NCBI GenBank assembly: GCA_009760855.2
Contig: WPIO01000293.1
Location: 41,001-105,000, forward strand
Source of the DNA: Cristatella mucedo
Taxonomy: Eukaryota > Bryozoa > Phylactolaemata > Cristatellidae
Direction: 5' to 3'
DNA length: 64,000 nucleotides
This document shows positions 47,580 to 60,515 of this stretch, piece after piece (position 1 is the stretch's first letter; the number at the start of each line of letters is the position of its first letter). The notes under the pieces were generated by a model. It did not search any database. It had not been told where the DNA came from and worked only from the letters and a program-made list of their open reading frames with translations. Made by a program: the position numbers and the translations under genes.

Positions 47580-48400
47580 GCTCGATTGTCGTATGCAGCA
47601 GGGTGCACACAAGAAAAGGTCCCTGACCAGAGCCTACCCGCTGAGTCCCGTCGCACAGGTCGACAATGCAAGAGTGCGAAGGAAGGCTTGCCGCGGCCGC
47701 CGGCGAGCGCCTCGCTTCAGGACAGCCAGGCCCGTCGTCCAGAGATCCCGTCTTGTTGCATGAAGCAACAGCTTTCGCCGCGACACGCGGGCGAGCCGAC
47801 ATCGAAAGGCGAAGTTCTCGCCACGCGCAGTGTCGGTACGGCGAGAAAGCAAGAGCGGCGACTAGAGCGACCAGAACCAAACAGAAACGCGCAGCCGGCC
47901 GCCGCGCAAACGGCCGCAGACCGTCGTTTCGGGAAAGTCTGAAGCTCTGCCGACAGAGCATGCCGGCATGCAACTCGCAAAGATGCCGTGTGCAAGCTGA
48001 GCACGTAATGCCGAGCGCTTGCCGTGCGCTAACATGGCCGTAACGACGCCCCTTTTCATCAAATTTAAGCCGCCAGCATGGCGGCGCGAGCGGAGCTTGT
48101 TACCGCCTCTCTAAGTCGAGCACGACTGAGATTCTGGGTGGAATCGTCACGTCCCGGATTGTGCTTTGCCATGCGGCAGAACCTACCGACGCACGCCGAC
48201 GGCGAAGCGACCCGCGAAGAGGAGCGCGTGCAGCCGCGCGGCGTTACACCGAAGCTGAGTGCTTTTTTCGTTCAAGCGGCACCAGGCTCAGGAAACACAG
48301 CAGCGTGCGGTTAAGGTTGCAAGCCGAGCCCGACGCCAGCGCCGCTTTCGACGGTGGCTGTTCGTTGCTGGTACGGTAGACCCATCAGCAGCTCAGCCGG
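47580..48400. promoter_or_regulatory. CpG-dense region, possible promoter
   Basis: CpG dinucleotides are dense compared with flanking DNA. GCCGCCAGCATGGCGGCGCG at 48070-48089 resembles the YY1-type ATGGCGGC context seen at some CpG-island start codons; an ORF of 78 codons starts there. Overlapping long ORFs in other frames show how weak ORF evidence is here. Confidence 0.25.
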
Positions 48401-48481
48401 TTAAAGACTCGATAGGCCAGTCCTTCCGGCAAGAGAGGAGCCACTACTTTCATCGTTTGGGCTAAGCACAGACGGCAAAGT

Positions 48482-48522
<41 letters not shown>
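48482..48522. repeat. (CA)n microsatellite
   Basis: About 20 CA units. Confidence 0.98.
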
Positions 48523-48524
<2 letters not shown>

Positions 48525-48999
48525 AACACTTTTGGCCCGGGGCAGTTGCAGTCCCCGCTTGCAAGTGGGGGTTTTTTGCGTCGCACAGAATGGAACAAAA
48601 ACTCGATGCAACATTGGCCAAAGTAAAGTTAGTGGCACCGAAGTACGCGACAACCAAAAGAGTAGAAACAGCGTACACCATTTTGGTAAATTAAGACCGA
48701 TTATAAGAATGTACCGCGGGAAAATGGTGTTTTCAACTTCGTAGCACATTGCAGAGGATCTTCGCCGGATTTTTTTTGGCGGAATTGAGGTATAAGGAAC
48801 CTGGTTTTCGTTTGCACAACGATTGCAATTGCAAAATTGACAAGGTGAGAATGCCTGTGCAACAATGGCAAGCGAGGGGGGTTTTTTTTTCTTGGATGCA
48901 ACTTTTGGAACTGAAGTACCTAGTCCCGTAACCCTAAATTTGCAATGTTTCCCAATTAGAGCTGTCGCGATGGATGATTTTGAAATGATAAAATAATAA

Positions 49000-49180
49000 T
49001 AAATAAACAATAAAATGGTAAGCCAAACTTGAATAAAAGCAAAGCCTTCAGAGAACGCCAATCTCTAATCCCTATAGAACGCTTTTACAATTTTTGCTGC
49101 AAAGGGAAAATGCATAGTTAGAATGGTGATAAAATCAATCAATGCTTTGATAAACAAAAAAAAAATGACAAGTTAAAAAC
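49000..49180 (-). mobile_element. LINE-A 3' end, indel-ridden
   Basis: Follows the order CTTCAGAGAACGCCAATCTC, TTTTGCTGCAAAGGGAAAAT and GCTTTGATAAACAAAAAAAA, with extra A and other bases compared with 34300-34400. Confidence 0.7.
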
Positions 49181-51784
49181 AATAAAGGTTTATAAAAAAA
49201 AGCAGGAAACTGACCAAATGCACTGTTAAGGGTTTCCCAGAAACACCAAGCCAAAAAAAGATGATTAAAATAAAGATGTCAAAGCATATGCCAAATTACA
49301 AAAGCAACACAGAATAAAAAAAGAAATCAAACCCCACGCAAAAACATAAAGCAACGAATCAAAAGTGACTTCAAAATTCCAACCCCTTGTGTTAACCCCA
49401 CTTTAAATTGACTTTAAAGAATCAAAAACCCAAAAATAAGGACGAATCGAGTTTTTTTTTTTTAAAGTTTTTTTCCCCCCTTTTGGGATGAAAATTTTTT
49501 TTTTTGATGTGGAAAATAGCCGTGGATTTGCGGGCAGATTTTTTCCAGGTCAGTTCCCGGCCGATTGCCCCGCCCCAGTGGGCCAACAATGGCGAAGGTG
49601 CACCATTTTTTTTTTTTTTCCATTTTTTAACTGGTCCCGTTGCACACAGCACGGGTGGCCACCTTTTTTATATGCAATCAAAAACTTGAGCTTCGGGCTC
49701 AATGTATTTTCGTATTTTTTATGCTGATTGGATTTTGGTGGGGGATTTTGGAAGGTGGAATTTCTACTATTGGCCCCTGGGGCCTGGCTGCAGGTCGATT
49801 TGGCTGTCCAAATGCCAAGTGGAAAATTTTTTTTTTTAATGTCAATTTTTCGCGAGTGGGTTGCTGTTTTTAATGCCATCAAAAGGAGCTTTTCAATCCA
49901 TGATTTTTTTTCAATCGTTTTCCTGGGTGGACCCGTGGGATTTGGGTGGTTGCGGTAGAATTTTCGGTTAAAATTGGCTGGGTATTTTGGGCCCCAAATT
50001 CTTATTTTTCCCCGTAAACTTTTGCAGAGAACGCGGTGGAGGAAGGGAAATCGCGCCAAAAATTTTTTTTTTCTGGGTACATCGTGCATGTAGCCTAGTT
50101 TTTTTGAATTTATTTCAGACCTTTTTTTGGAGCTTGTTTTTTTCGAAAGCAAGATTTTTGGGAAACGTGATTTTGGAAGAGAAAAACTTAGAAAATGGAT
50201 TGTTGGGGTGGAATTGCGGGTACGCCCGTCCCCCCCGCCCGCCCAAAAATACCCTCATTTTTTTCCCCCCTAAATTTTCGCTTTGACGCGAACAGTGGGG
50301 GTGGGGGGGCCTTAAATTTTTTTTTTTTTTGCGATAGACAGATGAAACCCTTTCGAATGTGGTAACCCTACAATCTCAACATAGCGAAAATGGTATTGGG
50401 AGAGCGTCGGCAAGCACTTTTACCTCCCTGGGTCTTTGCTTTAGCCTATTTTTTACTTTAGGGGCGGATTCGGTGGTATTGTTGGTTTATGCCAGGTCCG
50501 AAAAACCATTAAATTTTGGCCTATCTAAGCCTGGTTTTTAATTGAAAAACGGGTCCCCGCTTTGGCAGGTTCCGAAGACCCAGAAAATGCTAGCCTGGCA
50601 AGCAAGAGAACTTTTCTGCCTAGTTTGTGCGGGTCGGGCCCCTGTAACGCCACACTTTTGACCCCTCGCCAACCCCCTCCCCCGTCTCGTTCATTGTTCT
50701 CCCCTTTCTTCCGCTTGCCTCCTCCGCAACTGCCTGTCCCAGCGACGGCTGCTCCCTACATCCGTACGTGCTAGCTCTCGCTTCTTCCGCCTTATTTTTC
50801 CCTGCAAAAAAAAAAAAAGTCCAATTAACCGGATTACGGCCCCCCGTTCTCGGTTCCCACTAAACGCCAAGCTCGCTTGTGGGGAGGTTTTTGTTTCCAT
50901 TTCCTTTCCGGTCTTTCTAACATCCCCTTCGCGCCCCGTCGTGCCGCTGTCCCCCTACAGTAGTTAAGGTTTCGTGGGGGCCGGCTTTTGCCGCCCCGCT
51001 TTTTGCTTAAGTCCGCTCAGCCGAGGCTTGTCCCGGAAAGGGGCAATGAACAGCTAAGTATAACCACCGACGCGATCGCTTACGGCGTCCAACCGTGGCC
51101 TATCGCATCATGACGCCGACCTGCCCCCCGGTCCTTCGCTGGGCTGCGAGCTCACGGCCTTGAACCGCAACGAGGCGGGCGCAGACGCAACCGTGGGCCG
51201 AAGGAGGGAGGGCAAGGCGCCTGGCTGGGGCCGCCGGCCACCGGAAGCGCGTTGGCCGCTCAGCGATTATCGCAGCCATCTGCTGCCGCTGCCCGCAAAG
51301 CCACCGCCGGCACGTCTTGACCGAGCGAGGAGGCGAACTAAGGCTAGGCCGGTGCCCCCCCGTCGGGGTTTCGGTTCGCCCACCACTGTGTATCCACAGG
51401 CGATGAGGGACGGCGGGGGGGCGAACGGGGCTCCAACGCGAAAAGCTGTCCCTGTCCGAAAGCACTTGGGGGCAGCAATCGACTGCCCTAGAGCTACCAG
51501 CGTGAGGCCAAGGTGATTCGGGAAGGGGGTCTCCAGTTCGCCGGACGACCGACGGGATATAAAACCCGGGAACGGGGGCCAATTTTTTGTCTTTCTCTGG
51601 CGGCAACTTCTGCCGTCGACGCGCCGAACTGTCGCAGTGGCCCCGCAGCCCTCCCACTGGCGACGACGAGGGGATGGGAGCTCCCATTCGCAATCGGTCA
51701 GGCATGCTGTCCACAGGTCGGCACCCGAGCCGTCATGTTGCGGAATGGCAAATGTAAAAAAAACGCAAACCGGGGGCTCCCGTT

Positions 51785-52055
51785 CCTGTTAACTCCCACA
51801 AAGTTCAAAAAGACTAATGTGGGTGGTTTAACGCACGAGTAGATTTGTATAGCGTACACTCACAAGGGGGCCTGAAGCGGGCTTTCCGTACGGCTTTCGG
51901 CAAAGGCCAAACTGACACTTTTCAATCTCACGCAACATGAGTACAAGTGGGAAGCATAGCAGGCAGAGTTTCGAGTAGAAGCAGTAAAAAGAGGTAGTGA
52001 GTATCAAAAATAAGTAGCAGCTCTGGACCCGCTGAACAGGACAAGGATTTGAGCC
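51785..52055 (-). pseudogene. LINE-B 3' end, indel-ridden
   Basis: Aligns with 28745-28960 (CTCCCACAAAGTTCAAAAAG, AGCGTACACTCACAAG, GTAGTGAGTATCAAAAATAA) but with frequent added bases. Confidence 0.7.
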
Positions 52056-53114
52056 CCACCCGGACCGGCAGCAGAAGCATTAGTTTTTGTTGCATAGAAA
52101 ATGGTGGAAGCGGGAAGTTTCCACAATTCTAAAGAGGTTTTCAGAAAAGCCCCAAAGCCTTTTTTAATCACCAACTGTCCCCTTCTTGATTGGGAGGAAT
52201 GAAAAAAACAACTAACTGTAATTTTTATCGGGTTCCATACAGGGGGGGGGAAAACCCCTGGGGAAACCACGGGGATGGTGAAAAAAAACTGGTGCCAGCA
52301 GTTTTCAGCTTTCATCTAGATTAATGGAAGGAGTCCCCCCAAGCCGCCGGAGGGAACGTTTGTGGGGGTTTTTTTTTTTTTTTTCCACGGAAAGGGAAAA
52401 AGAAGCTAGGCTCTGTGTTCTATTGCGTTTTTATGCAGCCGCCAGCCAACCCGTAAAACAGACAGTTTTATTTTCTAGCAAAGAAACAGGAAACAACCCA
52501 CGCTTGGGGGCCCCCAAAAACCTCTTGGATTTGCAAACTTAATCTTGCAGGGGCAAGGCCAATATTCAACCACAGCTATTTTCCAGCTGGCCTAATTGCT
52601 TTTTTGTGGTAGCTCAGCCAAAAGAAGGGAATTACCAATAATCTAGCCGAGAGAAGACAAGCTAAGGGAGCTAGTTTAAATTATTTTGCAAAAGCCACAG
52701 TGAAAGACCAGCTTTTTAATTCTTGGAATAGGGAAATCGGAGCCTAATGGCAAGCTGGTTTTAAGCAAGCAGTCTTCTGAATAAAGCATGGTTTTTTAAA
52801 AAAATTTTATTGGCAGCTAAAAATTGAAAAATTTTTTCCGCCCTCGGAAATTCCGAGCACTTGGTGATGCGTGGCACACCCCAACATCCCAAAAAAACCC
52901 CATCACCTATTTTTTGAAAGAGCAAAAGAGAACTTTGTTTCCTAATCCAGCCCTACCATTAGGGGGGTGTTCCTATGAGCAAAAAAAAAAAAAAAAAAAC
53001 GGGGGGGGGGACAGCTCTTTTTTGGTCCTAGCCGGTTTAAAGGTGCTTCCTCCCCCGACCAAGGTCCTGACCGAGTCCCCGTGGGGCTCGAGCCCCCGCA
53101 GGCGATGTATCATA

Positions 53115-53180
53115 GATGAAGCGCCTGGTTAGAGATTAAGTTCCTCTTAGGGGCGCTATATAAATGAAATTTTATATATA
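53115..53180 (+). mobile_element. LINE-A 3' terminal fragment, indel-ridden
   Basis: AAGCGCCTGGTTAGAGATTA then CCTCTTAGGGGCGCTATATA. Confidence 0.6.
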
Positions 53181-53214
53181 AGCTTGTTTATAGTCCCCAT
53201 TTAAGGTAGTAAGA

Positions 53215-53480
53215 TTTAAGAAATTTTCAGACATCCAGGATCCGAATGTTGGCCAGGCAAGCATTTTTGCAGGGTTTATCAGGTTGCTGAAAGCAGAATT
53301 CCGACGGTTTTTGAATGACGAATAACAGCCGAGTAGTTCGTTTTTTCAGCGTAAAAAGTGATATTCCTATTCCAAGCGGGCCCCTCGATCACTTTTCCCC
53401 AGGAGGTTTTTTGAGTTTGTAAATGGAGAAAAAGCAAGGGTACAGAGGGGACGAAACCTTTGAGGTAATCTCCCCAGGGG
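53215..53480 (-). pseudogene. LINE-B reverse-transcriptase fragment, indel-ridden
   Basis: Reverse complement of 18050-18290. Shared stretches include CAGACATCCAGGATCC, AAAGTGATATTCCTATTCCA and CGATCACTTTTCCCCAGGAGG. This covers the catalytic box, with the frame destroyed by added bases. Confidence 0.7.
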
Positions 53481-55987
53481 GGGGGGGGGGACGCGGATTC
53501 CTCGTGGGGGTGAGAGCACGTCCGGCGCAGGCCGCGCCTCTAAGAAGATGAACGGAAGGGACGTAACAAAGAAGGATGGGCCGGCTGCTGCGGGCGGTGG
53601 CTCAACTTTGGAGGGAGAGCACTAAGGACGGGCGGGAAAACACCACGCCAAAACCCAGCGGGGGCTTCACGCCGCTCGCTGGAGCGGCCGAAGGCGTTGC
53701 GCCCTAATTTGAGCGCGACCCGAATCGCGTGGGAAGGGCCTGGTGGGGGGGGCGGAAAGCAGGGGAAAGGCCGACAGGAAGGCAGCGCGTGGGCGCGGCC
53801 CGCCGCCAAGCGGGGGCAAAAAAAATGTCGGGTTTTTGCGGGCGCCGGGCGCCCTTCGCAAGGAGTCCCGCCGCGGAAAAACGTGCCCCCCACAGGAAGA
53901 GGGAAACCGCGCATGGGGGGACCCAAGGGGGGGGACAGCGCGGTCCGCGTCGATTTGGGTCGCCCAAAGCGTGGGGCCCTACTGCTGCCAACTGCTTCGC
54001 GGCCCTCCTTCGGGCTCTGAAAAAAGGCATCTGGGTGGCAGAAAAAGTTGCCTTCGCTATTCGCCTTTCCTCGTTCGGGGCAATGGTCCATTGGCGTGGC
54101 ATCCCACGTTAAGGCACTCAACCTGAGGAAGCCGGGACGGTCATACGGGGTGTAGTTAGAATAGGCGTGCCTTGCGACAAAACCGCCAGGATTTGAAACG
54201 GGGGCGCCCGCGCCCAAGAAAATCAAAGTCATGGTTAAACTGGGCAGCGAAACCAACCGGGGCAACCTTCGTTACTGTTTGTTCGTAGCAGACGGAAAAC
54301 GCCGGCGGGCCAGGGGGGACCTATGCTGGCAAAACCCCACGCTGGGTGGGGCTGGCTAGTCTCCGTGGTGCAGCCGTCGGCTGCTGGCAAAAAAGGGCTC
54401 GGTGCAAATATAGACACAGACGCTTAAGGGCGCGCGCGGATTGGCAAAGTCCCGCCGCCCATTAATCCGTCTGCTGCCCGCAATCCCCTGGGAACGGCCA
54501 CGTGTGTGCTCGGCTTGAAAAAAACTGCCGCCCGCCCTGCGGCCAATAAAACCGATACCTTTCGAAAGCGGGGAGGGGAACCCTGCCCGGCCGATAGGGG
54601 CCACACGGTGGCTCCAAGGGCTATGGGCGGCTGCTTTCTAGGTGATGGTGCTTCATTAAAAAATAGACTCCGTCCGAAGTCGTTTTCCCGAGGGGCCGGC
54701 CTGCGCCCGCTTGCAGAGAAGCAGCAAAAAAGTCGCCCCCCCCGCAGGCCAGAAGACGCGTGGACGGTTCGTCCAGCGGCGCCGGGGAAAGGCCGCTAAA
54801 ACTCTCGCTAGTTCGCGAATTTCTAGCCACTGGCGAGGGCAAACTCACTTCCACGCTCCGCGAGAAAACGCGGCACGTCCACTTTGTCTCCGTGGGGAGA
54901 GCGCGCCGACGGGGGGCTTACTCGGCTACCCCATTCCCGCCCCCGAGGAGTGCTTCGGCTGGGGCCCCGCCCACCACTGCGCTTCGTGAGCCCCGGTTCG
55001 AGCGGGCCCGGAAGCGTCCCCCCCGGGGGGGGAGAGGGGCATTTTCGGTTTTTCAGAGGAAGAGAATTCTGCAAAAAAAAAACGGAGGAGGAAAGCCTAG
55101 GGGTGCTTTTTGCCTTGTTGTTGGAAGGCGAGTCAAGCTAGGGGGGAAACTTGGGGGACCACAAAAAATGCATAGTAAAAGTCTATAAAATATAAATTCC
55201 TTGAGAACAAACTTTCTCTCCGGTGGTCACCCAGGATGCGCAGGAAGGATGGCCTAACCTGCTTAGTAATGCAGTAAGGGTGTAACTTAATGATTAATAC
55301 AAAGGTAAACGCATTTACGGGGGGGGGGACTGTTTTTTCAGGCCCTTCCAAGGACTTAAGGTAGGGGTCTCTTACCAAGGGAGCCGGGGAGAGTTTTCAT
55401 TTTCTTATGAGAAAAAAAAAAAAAAACTTAAAAAAACCCAACTATTAAGAAACAACTGCTCCCAAGGCTTCACGTTCTCTTCTTTTACAACCGAGGGCCG
55501 GTTAGTTTTATACCCCTGGTCCAAACTTTCAGTCCCACTAAAATTGGATCATTCTGTTTAGGCAGGGTTATTACAGTTTATAGAAGCCGTTGCAAAAAAG
55601 TTGGTGCCAAACCGGCTTCCAGACTGTTGCAAAAAAAAAAAAAAAAAAAAAAGAAAGGAGAAGATGAGTTTCTGTTTTTTAGTTGCACACGGTTTCGGCG
55701 GAAAAAAATGGGCATGAAAGGCAGACTGCCGCGAGAAGACCTACTTTCCTTTCTAAATTATTGTACACGGAAGTTGAAACGGGAAAAAAAACTCAAAGCG
55801 GGATGTATGTAATATTGTTGAAATCCATTCTCATTCCATCTGTTTAAAAGGTTTTCAAACAAAGATTCTAGACAGGCTTTTTTGTGTGTATACTATCTGG
55901 GGTGGGTTTTCAAGAAGAAATTTTTTCCCCCCGACCTTCAAAGCTACAGCCCCTCTAAGCGGGCAGTCTTGAGTTTTCATCAGCCGC

Positions 55988-56125
55988 AAATGCATGCAAG
56001 TGTGGTTAACGGCAGCGTGGCAAAAACAGTGTCAGCACGCATAAGCACATAAAGAACGCATCACAGGGACCCACTAAAATTCTATCAAAAATAGGTGCAT
56101 CTTTAACTTTTTTTTTTAATCTAGT
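55988..56125 (-). mobile_element. LINE-A 3' UTR, indel-ridden
   Basis: GCAAGTGTGGTTAACGGCAG, AGTGTCAGCACGCATAAGCA and ATCACAGGGACCCACTAAAA match 60685-60785. No clear noise-like block follows, so this is near the right edge of the poor-quality segment. Confidence 0.75.
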
Positions 56126-56200
56126 GCCAAATTCAAAAGTCCAAATAATCAAATTTCACTTCAATGCGGAAAGGCAATGGGGTCGGCCAAGTGAAGCCAA

Positions 56201-59149
56201 TTCACTTTCCAATGTCCATGCAGAATGATTTTTTACCTTTAAGCTAGACGGGCTTGCATTAAGGTAATTTTCCGTTATTTTATTATGGTATCTTTAGGTG
56301 GTGCTATGTAAAAATTTCATAATTGATATGCTGCCTACATCGTCAACAAGCTTTTTTCTTACGTACTTTCATTCTGAGGTACGCGTGATAGGAGCGTGCA
56401 TCCTACCTACTACCTACCATTTTATACCTACTTTGCTACTTGCTTCCTACCTACCTACTCGAGTCCTACATCAGTCTAACGGTTTTTTTTCTCAGATGTG
56501 TTCAGACGGCCAGTCTTGCTTCAGACGGCAGTCTTGCGCTAAGACTTGCTCCCTATTCTCTCTGCCCAACTGAGCATTCGTTTGGTTTAACGGCAGCGTT
56601 TTTCTCTACGGTCAGGGCTTTGCTAAATCAATCACCGGTGGAGCGAAACCTGTCCTCTATAGTCTCCCTCGCTTGTCACCTCAAAACAAGATTCCTGAAC
56701 TCCGAGCACCGAGTGTCCCCATTAACAGGGGGTTTTGCTGGTTGGGTCTTCCGTTACTGTTTTCAAAGCAATGTAGTAGTTGGGGCCGGAACGGTCATAA
56801 GATCAGGGACTGGCTACGTCTTGGCTGATGAAGTTAGAACCAGATTTGGCTGCTGAATCTTCGCCAAGTCTTTCCTCAGTCTTGGACCGCCCCACCGTAT
56901 TGGTAATATATACAACGAGGACTCGAATAGGTAGGAAGCAGGTAGACCGCAAGACTCGCCGTCTACACCAAGCTATAATCTAGCTAAAATATGGAGTATG
57001 TGACCTTCACGTACATTCGTCTGCGGTCCTTCTTTTCGTCCCATTTTTGGAGAAATAATGGTAAACGTGAGTTGTTGTTTGTTTAAGTTTGTTTCAGACC
57101 GGCTTGTTGCAGAGCTCTTGAAATCGCAAAATACTTGATAGAATAATGCTAATAAAGTTGAAATAAATCTTAATCTAATAGCAAAAAGCTTATGTGTTTC
57201 TCCACTTTTTTTCTCCGCGAATAACTCAAGCCTTTTGCTACAAAAAGCCTGATTTATCGGACTTTCTTGAGTGCAGTAATTAGAAAGAGTAAGAGAGTTG
57301 TCGTATCTTGGTAGTTAAAACTAAAGTAGCGCGGATTTTTGATCAAACAGCGACTTTTAAATTGCTAGATACAATCTTCGACAGCTATCAATGTAAAATT
57401 CCTAGCGGCAACGCTCGAACCTGTGACATGCGGGATGATAGGCCAGATGTGCTACTGCAGAAATGTGAATTGATAAACACTTTGCTATATCATCTTGATG
57501 GCTTCAGAAGTACCACTAGCAGTCTTAAGATACTGCAACCTTCGATGGTCCGAAAGTGGTGTACAATCAGACTAACAGCAGTACATCTACGAGTCACTTG
57601 CCAGTCTCAAGCTGCGGCTTAACAGGAGGTTTCTACCGAATCAGCTTGGATTTCACGAATTTGCAACGACCTTACACACAATCCTAATGCATTTTTAGAA
57701 TTCTCCGATATCACATTATGAAGCAAGTATACGTGACACGACACAATTAGTGGAATCGGTATCCTGCCGCATTCCTGCGAGCATCGGACAGCAGATTAAC
57801 GTGCTCAGGCTCTCAGAATAGTTTCCCAATCTGAGAGCTATAAACACAGGCCACTGAATACTAGGATTTAAGACTGAAAAAAACCTGCTGCGGGAATTTA
57901 TACGTCCTACACAAGAAATAAAATTGACTTTATGTATCGTGCACAATTCTGACCTTAATTTCGACCGAATATTGCAGCCACATTAAGACTGCCTTTCCGT
58001 ACGCCTCTCTCATCATGCCTGTGCCTATTCAAGGCAGTAGGCGACACGAGCGAAACAGTGTGCAACGTGGTTGCATTTGGTACTTCATCAAAGTGACCCC
58101 AGCTGCGGACCGTTTTAGCTGGTTATTCTATTCAAGTGACATGTAGCCACAAGGCTGCTCTAAGTAAAACGCACAAACTCTGCTTTGTGGGGCACGAAGA
58201 TCAGTGCATGAAGATCGCCACATTTAAGCTTCTTCGTGCCCGGAAAAAACGCTTGATATGTGGAAAGGAATTCAAAGACCAACTTGTTCTGCCGTGCCCA
58301 TAACTGCACGCACCTAACTTTGTTATATTAACCAGCTCAGTGTGACGTCACTTGGCCGAGCAATTCAGTGATTTACTTAAAGCAAGTCTACATTTCAGAT
58401 TAGGATGCTCAGATTTCGTGCTTGTACTACGGAGACAATATTGCCTGTGCCGGATGTAAAAAAACACACGGATTACTTAAGCAGTTAGACTAGTACTGCT
58501 CGTTAATATCAAGATCTGTGGAACTTAAATCCCATTACGATTCTGCCATCCTGCTCTGGCAGATTCTGTTTTTCATGCATTTGATATCATGAATAACCAA
58601 ACTAAACAAGCGCATCCTGCTGTTCGTCTTGGTCCTGCAAATGTTGCATGGCTTTGGCTGAGGTTGAATATGGGAGGCCGTTTCAGAGCCTAAAAGCCAG
58701 CGACCGTCAGGATAGCCTTTAAAAGATTGGATCTCTGGAGTCTTGTATGGACTGCATTCTCTTGAAACGTGCACCATCCCTCTGCCCTATATACTTCCCA
58801 AGGGCATTAAAGGATTTCATTTCTATTGAGGCGACATCATAAGGAAAAAATTTATAAGTCTTCCGCCTAGAATAATAAAGTTGTACATCTCCAAGTAAAA
58901 GCTTTAAATCTCGCTGCCAGGGAACTAATAAGCAAAGGATAATGAAAAAATATCACGTACAAGGCTTAGTTAGACCAGCCAGAAAACAGTACAATTATCA
59001 TTCTTACACAATAATTATAAGCGGATACTATAAAACTAAGTGCTAGCGGTCTAGCTGTGCCTCTGCTTAGCAAGACAAAGCCGAATAGTTTCAAGCCACG
59101 TGCAGGCGTAGCACGAATTAACAAAAAGGAAGAGTTTACTGGGACTCTG
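56201..59149. other. 3 kb without recognised genes; TACC repeats near 56405-56460
   Basis: A (CTAC)-type simple repeat lies at about 56402-56460. ORFs at 56440-56856, 57308-57622 and 58535-58777 have no domain that I recognise and no matched splice sites. Confidence 0.35.
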
Positions 59150-59268
59150 GACCACTTACGATTCAATCGTGCTTCCTTTGCTGCAGCTGTAAAGCGCAGA
59201 GAAAGAGATGAGGTTCTGCTGAGGGTGCTTTTATCAAATGCATTATTACTATTATGGTGCATGCTTTT
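59150..59268 (+). mobile_element. LINE-A 3' terminal fragment
   Basis: CGTGCTTCCTTTGCTGCAGC, the decayed terminal block and ATT tail. Confidence 0.75.
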
Positions 59269-60084
59269 ACTCTATTCCTGAATTGGGTCAATTCTCAAAA
59301 TTTAAGTTTGTATTTCCGACAATCATTTCCATTGAAAGGAAACAATTTAAAGTTGCGATTTTGACTCACATTTCCGACTTTGCCCTCAATATGCAACGTA
59401 TATTAGTGAAGCGAATCTTCGCCCAAAAATGCCATACCAGACGATTGAATACGGTTTTATTTGCAGATCGTGGAACTGGAAAGGTTTAATCAACGACTAC
59501 TGTATTTTTTGAGCAACCACAGCAAGATTTACTGAAACAAAGTGTTGGTTGGTGCCGCGGCAAAATCGAATTCCTTCAGAAACACAAAAGCATATTGCCT
59601 TTTAGCGTGAGATTTATCGGCCGCAGCTTCCATAATCCCAACAAGCAAGCCAGAGTTAAATGTGAAAGCGCTTTCACGCATGCACCAAAAATGTATTCAC
59701 AAATCTGGCATCTAATGATGAATATGGCAGATTAGTGAGATGACAAAGCCAGCGTCCGAGCTAGGGTGATCAAAGTCAGAATCTACGACAACTCTAAATT
59801 TCTCAGATCTTGAGCCAGATCTGTTCTTTGGATGTATTTAGACTCCAGAGACACAACAAAAGCCCGAATCGCATTATCGCCACGAGACTCAATGACGTCA
59901 ATAAAGCACCTTGCCGTATCTATTTGAATATTTCTCTCCGAAAAAAAAAAGAAAAAATAGGCTCCGAAATGTGTTCATTGAGCAGGACTATGTTTCACAT
60001 AGCTTATACAAATTCACAACAAAGTTCTATCGATCAATTTCACACATTGGTTTCTCAACTAGTAACATACAATTCAATTGAATT
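59269..60084. other. Nothing recognised
   Basis: AT-rich DNA with short ORFs. Confidence 0.4.
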
Positions 60085-60172
60085 TCCTTTTGCAGCATAT
60101 GTTAAGCGCCTAGAAAGAGAATGAGTTCTCTGAGGGCGCTTTATCAAGTGCATTATTATTATTATTATTAAC
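60085..60172 (+). mobile_element. LINE-A 3' terminal fragment
   Basis: Only the last ~90 bp: GTTAAGCGCCTAGAAAGAGA, GAGGGCGCTTTATCAAGTGC and an ATT tail. It faces the minus-strand LINE-A 350 bp away. Confidence 0.8.
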
Positions 60173-60515
60173 ATGCAATACGCTGCGAGCCGGGGTCGTT
60201 GCTGTCTGAGCTTCATGGCTTCAAACTTTTGTTTTCTACCGTTAACTCTCAAATCAGTAGCCATATGCAATCACGAGCTCACTTGCATCATACAAGGGCT
60301 TGCAATGCGTGGCCACTGTAAGAGATCTCTATAGGCACAAACCAATAAGTTCAACTTTTATGAATAAATTGTCGCTCTCATAATACAATTTTACCGTAAT
60401 CGGTCCACTTCGTAAAGAAGCGAAGCTTGATTTAGCATGTACCGCATACGACTTGGATAGTGTTATGCTCACGAAAAATAGTTATCTGCCTCCCTGGCAA
60501 TAAATTACCTAACAA

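Larger units (their letters stand above)
45700..56200. other. Homopolymer-rich, indel-ridden block (probable low consensus quality)
   Basis: Runs of T, G, C and A from 8 to 20 bases are far more common here than elsewhere. Every recognisable repeat inside carries scattered single-base insertions and deletions absent from its copies outside. GC-rich parts (47.5-48.4, 51.0-51.7, 53.5-55.1 kb) produce many overlapping ORFs on both strands, none with a recognised domain. Treat every ORF in this block with caution. Confidence 0.6.

Noticed and set aside
51100-54265. 200-240-codon ORFs in GC-rich noisy DNA
   Set aside because: Long overlapping ORFs on several frames with proline/arginine bias are expected from high GC. 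The segment also shows indel errors.
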